Part shown: positions 21,072-31,920 of the stretch, one piece after another
Layout: each line of letters begins with the position of its first letter
Position numbering within the stretch: the first letter of the stretch is position 1
DNA from: Hygrocybe punicea
Taxonomy: Eukaryota > Basidiomycota > Agaricomycetes > Agaricales > Hygrophoraceae
Length of the DNA stretch: 64,000 nt
Reading direction: 5' to 3'
NCBI GenBank assembly: GCA_963556145.1
Contig: OY744465.1
Location: forward strand, 3,968,001 to 4,032,000
The notes under the pieces: model-generated
What the model saw: only the letters and a program-made list of their open reading frames with translations
Database searches by the model: none
What the model was told of the DNA's origin: nothing
Made by a program: the position numbers and the translations under genes

Positions 21072-22517
21072 TGTGATGGCAAGTGTGGGTGTAGATCCAG
21101 ATAGGAATCTACAGAAAGGGATGATCAGCTAAGAAATGATCATAGGAGTCCAAGGTTTTCTATAGATTTGTCTTCATCAATCCTACTGGATCCAGGGTTG
21201 TTGAAGTGTGGGGGAAAGGACAAAGAGGGAAGTAAAGTATAGAACTGAAGTGCAGTGATAATCTGAGGTGGGATGATAACCACTCTTATGATCATTTTGT
21301 AGTGTAAAAGTACAACTTTTAGACTACTGTGTAGAATCCTGTGCTGTATACTATGGGTGAAAGCTGTATCTGATAGGGGAGGAGTGGAGAGTAAGACAGG
21401 AGTAAAGTCCTATGTACTAGGAAACAGGAAACAAATACATATGATATACAAATGGATATATACTAATTCTGGGTTGTTAGGAACATTGCATTGTTGATAG
21501 GGATGATTCTGGAGTTGGAATCTGGAGCAGAATCAGTGGAACAGACTGGTGTAGATGTGGGTTTGGGTGGCTTCAGAACATATAATCCTAACCTAGGGGT
21601 GTCAGCATAGAAGTAACAGTGGATAATCAGTATCGGGGATAGTGGTAAAAGGATAGGAATGTAAAGCCACCATATAAACTAAGAAAATGGACAAAACAAA
21701 CAACTAAATGAAGAACCCGATGATGAATGGACTGAAAACGGATAAATAATAATGAACCCAACGATGCCAATGATGTCAGGTACAGCGGGTCGGGTCGGGT
21801 CAGGTCAGGAACGATGAATGAATAATGGAATAACGATGAAGATGACAAAGTGAACTATAAAAGTCTAAGGTTCTACAAGGACGAGCATTTGAAGGGATTA
21901 AAACATGATTCTGACTGTAAGGAAATGGGGACTAAGGGTATCTCTTTTTGTATGGTCGCCAGGGACCATTTTTATAGTACATGAGTGGGTAGTCTACTTT
22001 TGGTCATGTTTATTTTGGCCAATGGTAAACTACAAAGAAAAGTTGGAAAGGGGATGAGAAGAGGGGGGGTTGCGATGCGACAGAGACAGGAAAATGGAAG
22101 GGAAAATGAATATCCAAGGAAAAGATCTAAAATGTCCTACATATCTCCATAAGGACAAGGGGATGCATATATAGGGCAAGTCCGAAGTCAGGAATTGAGT
22201 CCGATGAGATCTGTCTCCTATAATTGGAACTCCGGGGCTTATGAGGCTGCTGGATTTGGTCCAAAAGCAGCCGTGACAAAGCGGCATATGTCGGGTCACA
22301 TCAGGTCACATTGGGTCATGTCACATTGGGTTACATCAGGTTGGAATGTGAGTCGTTTGGAGGCATCGGGTTCATCCGGATTCGTGATATATTGATGATA
22401 TGGACTCAGAGGGACCTTGAGTCTCTACACCAGAATTGAGCAGAATCTATGAAAACAGAATGGAAATGGAGTAGGATATGGAAGGGATACAGATCCAGAG
22501 AGTCTGGAGCCTCTACA
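21072..22517 (-). repeat. Solo LTR, family 1, minus orientation (split)
   Basis: It begins TGTGATGGCAAGTG (inverse of the family-1 3' end) and ends GGAGCCTCTACA. The TSD gcat is identical at 21068-21071 and 22518-22521. It is interrupted by a family-2 solo LTR at 21550-22429. Confidence 0.8.
21550..22429 (-). repeat. Solo LTR, family 2, nested in the family-1 LTR
   Basis: 880 bp, TGTAGATGTGGG to GAGTCTCTACA. The flanks ctgg (21546-21549) and ccag (22430-22433) are the two possible decay products of ccgg. The homologous position of the intact family-1 LTR (6170 region, ATTCCGGTCC) indeed carries ccgg. Confidence 0.85.
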
Positions 22518-22521
22518 GCAT

Positions 22522-24057
22522 ATCAGCATTTGCATGTGTATTGATGCATCCTGCCCCATTTCCCCCTCATTTAGGCACCCATTTTCATCTACTTCATCCC
22601 CAAAAGTGAGCCAGGACATATTCCCAGTATCAGCAGCCATGCCAGCCCCAGAAACATATGTCTGCACCTGCCAAATGGCATTTTCAATGCATCCCAATGC
22701 ATTCCCCCTTGTTTCACACCTGAATTGCCCCAAGTCTTTGTCCAAGCCCCCTCTGTTGTCCCCAGAAGCACAGAATGACATGCCATCAGTGTCAGCAGCC
22801 ATGCCACCCCCAGAGATTGATGTCCACACTCACCAGAACCATACATCCACCCCTGTTTCCTCCTTGTTCTGGCCTCCATCTCCATATATGGCATTGTTGT
22901 CATCCCCAGAAGCTTGTCCTCACATACACCCCACATTTGCATGCCAGCCATCCTCCAAATCACCAATTCCATCACCTAATTCATTATCTACATGTCCCTA
23001 TCACCCTCCAGCTGTGTTCTCCCCCGTTTCTCCCCTGTTTCAGCACCTGTCTCTGTCTATGCCATTGCCCATATCCCCAGAGGTGAACCATGACACACCC
23101 CACTGCCATCAACCTCATTGTCAACCTCGAGTCCCTCCCAGTCCCAAATGCCCTGATCTCACCTTCACATTCCCCCCAGCATTTCATGACCCTGTATGGT
23201 CTCTTGCATCCCTGTTCAAGTCAAGACAACTCCTTAAGCATGGCTCTTCCCATCATCATCACCAGTATCACCCTTGGCTAAATCTATGCCCCCCTGTCAA
23301 CATCTATGTACAAGATCCATTCCACACCCTCATGTCCACCACAGCTGCCTTGGTTCTCTCAGGAAGAAATCAATGCCAAGATTCACAGTCAATAAGAATA
23401 TTCAGAACTTGAAAAAGTTCACATCAATTTTATCAATTTTCAAGCTGGTCGTTTTCTGTTGGACAAGCAAGTGAAGGATTTAGAGAAACAGTTTGGTCAT
23501 TTGTATAATTGGATTTCAGGTTTGGACAATCATGTTGCTGGTTTAGAGCAGAGTTCTCCTTCCTTTAGATTTTCTTTTGATTTTCTTGTTGATTTTCTTT
23601 CTGATTTTCTTTTCATCTTATTTTTGATTCTACTTGTTCTTTTTCTTTCATTTTTTGATTTGTTCTTCTTTCTCCTGGGGCTGACTGGGGACAGTCAGAT
23701 TTTCAGTGTATTGATGCATCCATCTGTGTTTCCCCCCTATTCTGCCTGCTGTCCCTGTCTACAGACTTGCCTCCATCCACAGCATCTAGTTGTCATGCAT
23801 CCCTAGCATCTGAGCCAGAGCTGAACCCAAAAACACCATTGCCACTGCCTTTTTTGTCCACCAACACATTTGCAGCTGCATCCAGCCACATTTCCCCTTC
23901 ATTTTGGCCTCTGTCTCCACCTATGCCATCACTGTTACCTCCAGCAGCAAACCATCACATATCTCTAGCATCTGTGTTCATGCCATCCCCAGGAAAACAT
24001 GACTGAGCCCACCAAATTGCATTTTTGATACTTTTGACATGTCCCCCCCATTTTGCA
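22522..24057 (+). other. Pro/Ser-rich repetitive coding relic
   Basis: The + strand frame at 22534-23412 encodes repeated blocks of about 70-80 residues of the type PVSxLF...SPE. After a stop it continues as a leucine-rich helical stretch (23420-23570: DKQVKDLEKQFGHLYNWISG), then a second Pro-rich block (23690-24004). Before three later insertions it was contiguous with 30729-31646 and 38524-38670, where the same order (Pro/Ser-rich, then a short coiled coil) recurs. This suggests two tandem copies of one unknown gene. I do not recognise a family. Confidence 0.4.
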
Positions 24058-25019
24058 CCATTGTAGAGAAGCTCCAGATCATCTGGACCTGTATCCTCTT
24101 CATGTCCCACACTGTTCCTTTCCATTTCCACTCTGATATTACTGATTCCACTTAATTCCACTCTGTTCCACCAACTCTGCTCTGGATTCCAACTCCAGAA
24201 TCATTCCTATCAACAATGTGATGTCCCTAACAACCTGAAATCAGTATGTATATACTCTGATATCATATATCTTCATTTCCCATCTCTCAGTACATAGGTC
24301 TCTTCTCCTATCTCCCTCTTCACTTCACCCTTATCAGTTACAGCCTCCACTTGCAGTGAGTATATACTGTAGGTAGTAGTGGTTTATTGTAGGAGTAGTA
24401 CTACTACTAGGGCACAGCACAATAGGTACTACTTCTACTGCAGCACAATGTACTGTGGCACAATGCCCCGAGTTGAGGCATGTGTATTGGTCATGTGACC
24501 AAGACAGCACACCCAAACAGGTGTGCTGATCATCATCGCACTGTATATCTTTACCCCCTACCCTTATCCCCTCCCCTCATCCCCTCCCCCCATCCATGGC
24601 CCTCTCTGAGATGCTGGCTGCTATCCCCCCGACGTCATTTCCCTTTTCAATGCCCCTTGTTTGTATGCCACTTGTTCGCACTCATATGTGAGGCCACCAC
24701 TCAAGTGTGGCCTCACACCTTTCCAGGTATGTGGCTGTCTTCACCCTACATTAACTGCCAGCCCTTTCCTCAGATGCTGCCACAATCTGTTATTCTCCCC
24801 TGCAATCGCTGGCCCATCCCTACTGCTCAATCTTATGACAGCTATGATACCTGGATTGCCACCAACTCAACCAACTCCTATCTTGCATTCCCATGCCTTG
24901 CCAGCCTTATCCTGGACCCCATCAGTCTATTCTCTGACCTCTTCAACATCTTCCTGGTCAACTCCAACCCACAACACAGCACAGAAGGGCAAATCACAAT
25001 AAATTGAGCCCATCACACC

Positions 25020-28000
25020 GCTTGCCCTTGATTGGCCCCAAGAATTAAAGAAACATGCCATTTTGGATTCAGATGACAATCTGGTCAAGATTAGTTTTGA
25101 CCATGATGTTGCAGTCCCCAGATACATTCTCACACCCCTCAAGAAGCGGAAGGTGGGGCTTAGTTGGGCCAGTAAAGCAACAGGTACCGAGATCAAGCAG
25201 GAGATTGTCAAGCCCAAGATCAAGCAGGAACCTGGTGAAATAAGGATCAGACAAGAAGTCATTGAGATTGATGACTTGGATACTAATGACACTCAGATTT
25301 CAGTGACATGCAAGGTGAAAGTAGATGAATTATGAACGGTTATGACACCCCTCAAGTATTGGGATGTTCCATGACCTGGCAAGTCCTTTGCAATGGTCCT
25401 CGATATGTTAGGGAAGCTAGAGGGCACTTACCTGGACAAGAAGGGTGAGATCCTCTTGATCACTCAAATTTTTCAAGCATATGTACATTTAATTACTCAT
25501 TCTGGATCTATTACTGACTATTGCTGACACAATGATGAGCAGGATCAAGAGGTATGGGTTATGGTCACTGGTGGCTCCAAAAATCTGAAGAAAGTGACAA
25601 AAGTGCTCTGCCTTGGATCTGCCATCATCCTCTGTCAAGCCACAATCTTGCAATGCAACGGCTTCTATGCATGCGACCAAATCCAAGAAGACATACTTCC
25701 TTGTGAATGCTTTGAGGTTGATCTTGAAGTACAGAAGGAGATCATTGACATGGAGTGTGATCTCAACAAGTTGGAGCAGTTGTCCATAGAATGCAGAGTG
25801 ACCCAGTAAGTTTTTTAAGCATTACACAACAAGTTCTGATGTATAATCACCTTCAAAACAGGTTCTACAACAAGATCCAGTCCATCCAATGTCAATTTGT
25901 GGGAGGGGATGTAGTTTGTAATGGAGGGCCAGTGATGCACAAATTCAAGCAGGTATGCATGCTTAATACTGAGCTGATAATCAGTATGTCAACAGATCTC
26001 AGCTGATGGAAAGGTGTACTTTGTTGGATGTGCCAGGTATCGTTGGGGAGATGACATCAACAGCCACCACTACACTGGAATCCCGCTATCTGTAAATGAA
26101 AAGATGCTCTTGAAGGTGATGCAGAACAATGGCGCATTAAAACATGCTCTCAATGACATCGTGGTTGCTCAAGGATGTGTCAATATGCGCTCATGTAGGT
26201 CAGGTGCCAAATATAAAGATGGATGTGGTGAGTGATAAATCTAGGTTCTTGCAGCACTGATTTAAATGTGCTTGCTCACAGAATATACCCACATCAAAGA
26301 TGGGGTGATCACCAAAGGCAAGATGGTGCATCACCCCTGCTCTACCTGGGTCACAATCTACTCACCTATCAATTGCAGGCTGCTGCATGGTGTCATTGTA
26401 TTCAAGAACAGTCACAGTCATCCAATCATTGCTGCAGACAAGGCCACAAAACAGGGTATACATCTGTATGAACAGGCAATTAAAGCATTTGGCATTACAG
26501 GTGCAACAGTAGGAAAGGTAGTTTGGGGTATGTAGTTTGGTTACAATACAATGATGTTTCCTCATCTGAGTGATGTCCCTCAGCTGTGACTACTCATGCC
26601 ATGTTCGAGAACCACAGTCCCTCACATGTTGACACGGCCCTAGGCAACAATCACAAGCGACGCACTATCCCTGCATGTGTGAAGGCAAAGTCACTCCTTT
26701 TGGTACAAGGATTGAAGAAGTCATCAACACAAGTAGATCTGAGTTGCAGTTACCAATTGAAGATTGATACATACATGAAATCCACACCATTAATGGTATT
26801 GACATGTTGCTGTATCTTGAAAATCTCATACATTCCACTAATGCATTGCTGGCCAATGATACCTACAAGTGTGTACACAGGTCCTGGAAAGAATGGGAGA
26901 TAGTAGTTTGGAATACCCAACTAAATATGCATATGTCACCTTCTTATGATCCTAAGTCAATGTTTCCCTCATTCTACTCCAGGTACTACAATTGCTCGTC
27001 TCTACAGCCAACATGAGACTCGTGTCACCTACAAAATGCTGTGGAAAGCACTCTTTGATGCCTTTGACCGGGTCATGATCAAGACCATAGGATTACGCAT
27101 CTAGGATGGCTACAGACTTGAAGGTATCATACTAGATGGATGCCAGGCACAAGCTGAGGGTTTGGGAGATAATTTGGTGTCCAGACACAGACCTGAGATG
27201 ACAGGAGTTACCAATACAGATCTGCTGGTGATGGTAATGCATATCTTACATCTCTGTTATGTTCACATTGACCGATAAGCTAACCTTCACTTCTCATTAT
27301 CATGCTGCTCACAGATCCAACTTGACTAGGAATCAAGAGAAACTGCAGCCACATCTCAACCAACCTGACTTCGACCATGTCCATGGTTCAAGATTCCTTG
27401 AGACCCAAGAAGAGCTGGAGTCATTTGAGAGATTGTGTTGAGCACATAAAGTAAAGGAGCTTCAAGGTGAGTACATCAATTCTGCAGTCCAGAATACTGA
27501 TGCCGGGGGTACTCTAGATTGGATCAAAGATAAAGATTCATGTCATCCCTGGTTCTGGGCATCCATCAACAAAAACTTCACAAGGATACCAGCCAACTGA
27601 TGGGATCTGCTACCTAGCAGCACGAATCTCAACAAGAGCTCTCATCCACACCAATCAGAACACAGGAGTCAACCTGCCATTGTTAGAAGCTGTCATAGCA
27701 TATATATCTTAGTCTTTTCACCCACTTAGCTCACATCTCATGTTTTATTTAGTGCTAAACGATTCGACGAAGCTATCCATGAGAAAATCCAACAGGCAAA
27801 TGACACTGGCATTCTGCCAAATCATCTCAACTTGGAATCCAAATGGCTTCGCAAGAACCAGCTCCAGAAAGAGAGCAAGATGTGCTAAGCATCTGCTCAT
27901 CATATGGCCATCGCTCAGTATGACACAATCCAGGCTGAGTTGGAGGCTGAGTTGGCCAATCAAAAGGAGTCTGTGGACAAAACTAGGGCATTGAAGGAAT

Positions 28001-28370
28001 AATTGGCAGCCCTGAAGGCATCCGGCACCACATACAGGTCACATCGGAAGGGTGCCAAGCAGGGATTGCAATATCCTCCAGAGCCTGAGGACATGGATGA
28101 CGATTTGGTCACCAGGGGGACAGGTATCTTAAAAATTCACACTGTATGCGCTCACTTAATTGTTACAAATAGATGCTACTGGATCAAGCGACAACAACGA
28201 TGAACCCAACTATTTGGATGGCAATGACAACACCCTTAGTATTCTGGGGTGCATATTCAATAAGGCCCTGACCCCACCACCTGAGCCTGGACCTTCTGAA
28301 CCTTCTGAATTCAATGCCATGAAGGCTGAATCTGGACATGTGGAGTCTGACCTGGACATGGCAACATGAG
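25020..28370 (+). pseudogene. MULE-like transposase relic (uncertain)
   Basis: Scattered exon-like frames. At about 26040 HYTGIPLSVNEKMLLKVMQ; at 26270-26530 a region with GAKYKDGC and KNSHSHPIIAADKATKQG; at about 27110 DGYRLEGIILDGCQAQAEGL, resembling the catalytic region of MULE-type proteins in basidiomycetes; then a helical C-terminal part (27750-28120) with DTIQAELEAELANQKES. Many TGA and TAG codons and likely introns interrupt it. The MULE assignment rests on the TSD length and a vague resemblance around GIILDGCQAQ. A different basidiomycete DNA-transposon family is possible. Confidence 0.4.
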
Positions 28371-28598
28371 CAGCAATGCAATCCTAGACAATGGCAACAT
28401 GTCTACTGGCCCAGATCCGGATCTGCCAGTGGTATCAGCTCCCAACGGTGATGCATCTCCTGCCAGTGACCCAGAACTGGATCTCCTGGCCATATCACCC
28501 CCCAAGGGGCATGGACACCGGTATGTTACACTTAGCCTATCTTAGTTGCATCCGAGTTTTAACCATTTTTACATAGTAAAATCAAGATGAGAGTCATG

Positions 28599-29038
28599 TA
28601 GGAAAATGCAAGGGTATATCCTTGGCATAACAAGCATTTTTAAGGATTTTGCTTTTACCATCTCAGATTTGAGATAATTGGGAATTTTTCTATATGACCA
28701 AGAAGATTATGTCTATCCCTTTCAGGATCCTTGATGCTTTGGGTTACATTAACATTCTAGATGCTTTAATTCCTCATATCAACTGCCAAGGATACGCTAT
28801 ATCCATAACTCCGATTAACTCTGAGTTTTTATGGATATAGCGTATCCTTGGCAGTTGATACAAAGAATTAAAGCATCTAGAATGTTAATGTAACTCAAAG
28901 CATCAAGGATCCTGGAGGGGATAGACATAATCTTCTTGGTCATATAGAAAAATTCACAATTATCTCAAATCTGAGATGGTAAAAGCAAAATCCTTAAAAA
29001 TGCTTGTTACACCAAGGATATACCCTTGCATTTGCCTA
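28599..29038. mobile_element. hAT-type foldback MITE, TAGGMAAATGCAAGGG family
   Basis: Nearly perfect inverted halves of about 210 bp around 28815, ends TAGGAAAATGCAAGGG and inverse. An 8-bp TSD gagtcatg lies at 28591-28598 and 29039-29046. Its first bases match the TAGGGAAATGCA terminus of the other MITE family here, so both may use the same transposase. Confidence 0.9.
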
Positions 29039-29163
29039 GAGTCATGTACACACCAGAGATCAGTCCACCTAAAAAGAGATGGGGTCATAAATAGTTTTTT
29101 TTTGTCTATTGTAATACATTTCAAGGTTGGATTTACCAATACTAAATAAGTGACTGGCAAGTA

Positions 29164-30406
29164 GAGTCATGTGCAAGAAGTATTTGTGCGTTTGCATAAT
29201 ATAAATGATGTCATGTCACGTTATGTCATGTCGTGTCACTATAAAACCTTACTGGTTCATCATGTAGACTATGCCCAAGGCTCCTGGCTGTCATGAGACA
29301 GCCCCTCAGCTGCAAGAACTCATCTGCCAGAAAGCAGATGAGGGCATACCTCTCTCTGAGATTGCTCTCTTCTTCAATCGCTCTCTTTGCACAATTCAAT
29401 CTATTGTCAAATGGGGGACTGAATGAGGTTATCACAAGAATGCACCTTGACCTGGTAGACCACTCAAGCTCAATGACTGAGCCCTATGGCATCTAAACCT
29501 CTGTGTTATGCCCAACCGGTGCCAGTGTCTTGGTATCAATGGCTGCCATACCATCTCCAGTGTGTCCACAGACCATCCATACCATGCTGAAGACCCACCT
29601 TGGCATATCCAACCATGTCGCAGTGAAAAAACTGTTTATCAATGCCAAGCAGCATGCAAAGAGGTTAGAATGGGTGAGGAACCACCTTGGCTGGACAATG
29701 ATGGATTGGCAGAGGATTATTTGGACAGGTGAGTCATCAGATGAGATCAGGAAGGAGTCAAGGAAGTGCAGGGTATGGTGAAGGCCAGGAGTACATTATC
29801 AGGAGGAGTGCTTGGTGCCTACATTCAAGTCTGGGAGGTTGAGTATCATGGTCTGGGGTTGCATCTCCTATGGGAGATGGGGCCCATTGGTGCATATACC
29901 TTCAGATAGGTGGAAAGGAATAGATTATGTGGAGTTGATACTAGCAGGGCCATTGTGGGATTACTATGTAGAGAGATATGACAGAATGAGGGCAGCATTT
30001 GTCATGGAGGATGGTGCACCTGTGCACTGTGCAAAGATTGCACAAAAATTTCAGTTGCAGAACTCCATGGAGAGCATTCCACACCCACCTCAATCACCCA
30101 ATTTAAATTCAATAAAGCATGTATGGACACAACTCAAGATCTTGGTCAACAAGTGTCCAACACACCACGAAATGCAGATGAATTGTGGGTGGTATTGCAG
30201 GAGGAGTGGCAAAATATTACCATAGAATTTATTAATTCCCTCATAGATTAAATGCCTCAGCATGTCAAGGCAGTCTATGAGGCTAATGAAAAGTCTAGCA
30301 AATATTAGAGTAGCAGTTATAATATCTGTTGCCTTCATTTTCACTTGATACATGTTATGTCTACATCATATTGGCGTGACACGCAAATACTTCTTGCACG
30401 TGACTG
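29164..30406 (+). mobile_element. Tc1/mariner transposon copy, 1.24 kb
   Basis: TIRs of about 25 bp (GAGTCATGTGCAAGAAGTAT and the inverse at the right end) are flanked by TA (29162-29163 and 30407-30408). It encodes one degenerate transposase. Size, TA target and TIRs fit the Tc1/mariner superfamily. Confidence 0.85.
29271..30308 (+). pseudogene. Tc1/mariner (DDE_3-type) transposase, broken
   Basis: Starts MPKAPGCHETAPQLQ with an N-terminal helix-turn-helix (EIALFFNRSLCTIQSIVKWG). The catalytic part includes WQRIIWTGESS (the first Asp of the usual WxxVxxSDES-type motif appears lost), SIMVWGCISYG, VMEDGAPVHCAK (second Asp) and HPPQSPNLNSIKHVW, where the usual SPDLNPIEHxW has N for D. Stops and frameshifts near 29425, 29500 and 29780 break it. 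Length before decay would be about 340 residues, normal for the family. Confidence 0.8.
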
Positions 30407-30728
30407 TACTACCTAAGGCCACAGGTACTCATAGTACTACTCACTACCTGTTTGGTCACCCCCCACTTGCAGTATACAGCATAGGACTTCCCAGTAGTAT
30501 AAAAGATGCACTTTTATACTACAAAATACAGCATATTACATACTAGTTCTCTCTTCATATTCTACATATTCGTCTTTGTCCTCTTCTTACACTTACCCTC
30601 TGTTCCAGAACCCCTAGATCTGGGTTGGATTGATTACAACAAGACCTAAGACTCAGATCAATTTCTAGCTGATCACCCTTACTGTAGATTCCTATCCTGG
30701 TCTACACTTACACTTGCCATCGCACCAT

Positions 30729-31622
30729 CCATTGCCATTGCCCTCCAATCAGTCCCTGGCTGCAATCCATGATGTACATCCAACATCTGCACCTTTGCTG
30801 TTCCCACAAACTTCCCCATTGCTACCAACTCCATTCCCTTGGCCTTCCACTATGTCCACCCCCATTTTGCCCCCATGTCATCCACAGTACATGTCTCTGA
30901 ACTTGCCCTCATCCCCATCTATGTCAACATCATCACTGATCCCATCTGTTGCATCCCATATATTGCCACTGCCCTTATTTTTGTCACAGCTTAGTATGTC
31001 CAACTCAGTTCCCACTTCACCCTTGATTTGTTCTAGGTCCCTGTCTACACCTTTGCCCTTGTCCCTATCAACAGTATTGCCCATGCTGATGCCCCTGATC
31101 ACATCTCAGACCTTGCCAGTGCCCCAGCAAGCTCCTACAACAACATCGACACCAGATCATGAACTGCCTGATCATCCCCCTGCGACCTCATTCCCAGCCC
31201 CACGTACAGTCACTAAAACCTTCCAAAGCTGTATTCCAATGCTCAAAGGCCATTTACCAACATGTTTTGGCAAGTCTAGTCCTGTTCTGCCCACAGTTTC
31301 CCTACCATTTGTGCCTATGATCCCACCATCACCCCAGGAGATCATGTGTCCAATCCATTTTGGTGCACCCACCCTTGCTTCCCCTTTGATTTGCCCTCAG
31401 TCACCCTCTATGACATTGTCCTCACCTTCATCCATGACCCCATCAATGCTGAAATTGTCTGTGACATGTATGTCCCCACCATCATCACAAGAGACCACAA
31501 ATTCAACTTGTTCTGATGTGCCCACCCTCACCCTGTCTATGTCTATGTCCTGCCCTCCTACAACCTTGCCATTGTCCTCAGAACCCACTGCCACTCCCTC
31601 CCCTTACAACTGTACTATATGA
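30729..31622 (+). other. Pro/Ser/Thr-rich repetitive open frame
   Basis: The open frame of about 300 codons consists of PxxLPLSxSPSMST-type repeats and is a continuation of the low-complexity coding relic at 22522-24057, separated by the LTR insertion at 24062-30724. It is probably part of the same unknown gene; the copia element is inserted just after its stop. Confidence 0.35.
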
Positions 31623-31651
31623 TATCCTTGCAGCACTCCCTCATCCACAAC

Positions 31652-31893
31652 TATTGGAATATATAGTTGCAGTGGTTGTTGACCGCTAAGATATTTTATG
31701 TGGAATGAATTATATTTGCCTCTCTCTGAGAGGGCTTTTATACTACTAGCTAAATCTACTAGAAGTTTCTTGTGGTGAGTAGAATACATGCTGCACTTCA
31801 GCATTATTCATCGGACAGGTGGGTTTGAGTTCTGGGGTCACGTGATACAGATTACTAATCCTTTCCGCGACTATTCGGCCACTATTCCCAACA
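31652..31893 (-). repeat. 3' LTR of the copia element
   Basis: 242 bp, almost identical to 36837-37078. Confidence 0.92.
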
Positions 31894-31920
31894 CTCCACC
31901 TTGGTCGAATACTCTTTGAC

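Larger units (their letters stand above)
24360..30462 (+). mobile_element. MULE-like DNA transposon relic, 6.1 kb
   Basis: The element sits in the family-1 solo LTR, and ccacttgcagt (11 bp; 24349-24359 and 30463-30473) is repeated on both sides, consistent with the 9-11 bp TSDs of Mutator-like elements. The terminal regions share imperfect inverted GGTAGTNAGTAGTACTA words. The coding region is 25020-28370. The element received a MITE (28599-29038) and a Tc1/mariner copy (29164-30406). Confidence 0.55.
24062..30724 (+). repeat. Solo LTR, family 1 (split by a MULE-like element)
   Basis: It begins TGTAGAGAAGCTCC, is interrupted after 24359, resumes at 30463 and ends CACTTGCCATCGCA at 30724. The TSD ccat is identical at 24058-24061 and 30725-30728. 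The joined LTR is about 0.56 kb, like other family-1 copies. Confidence 0.8.
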
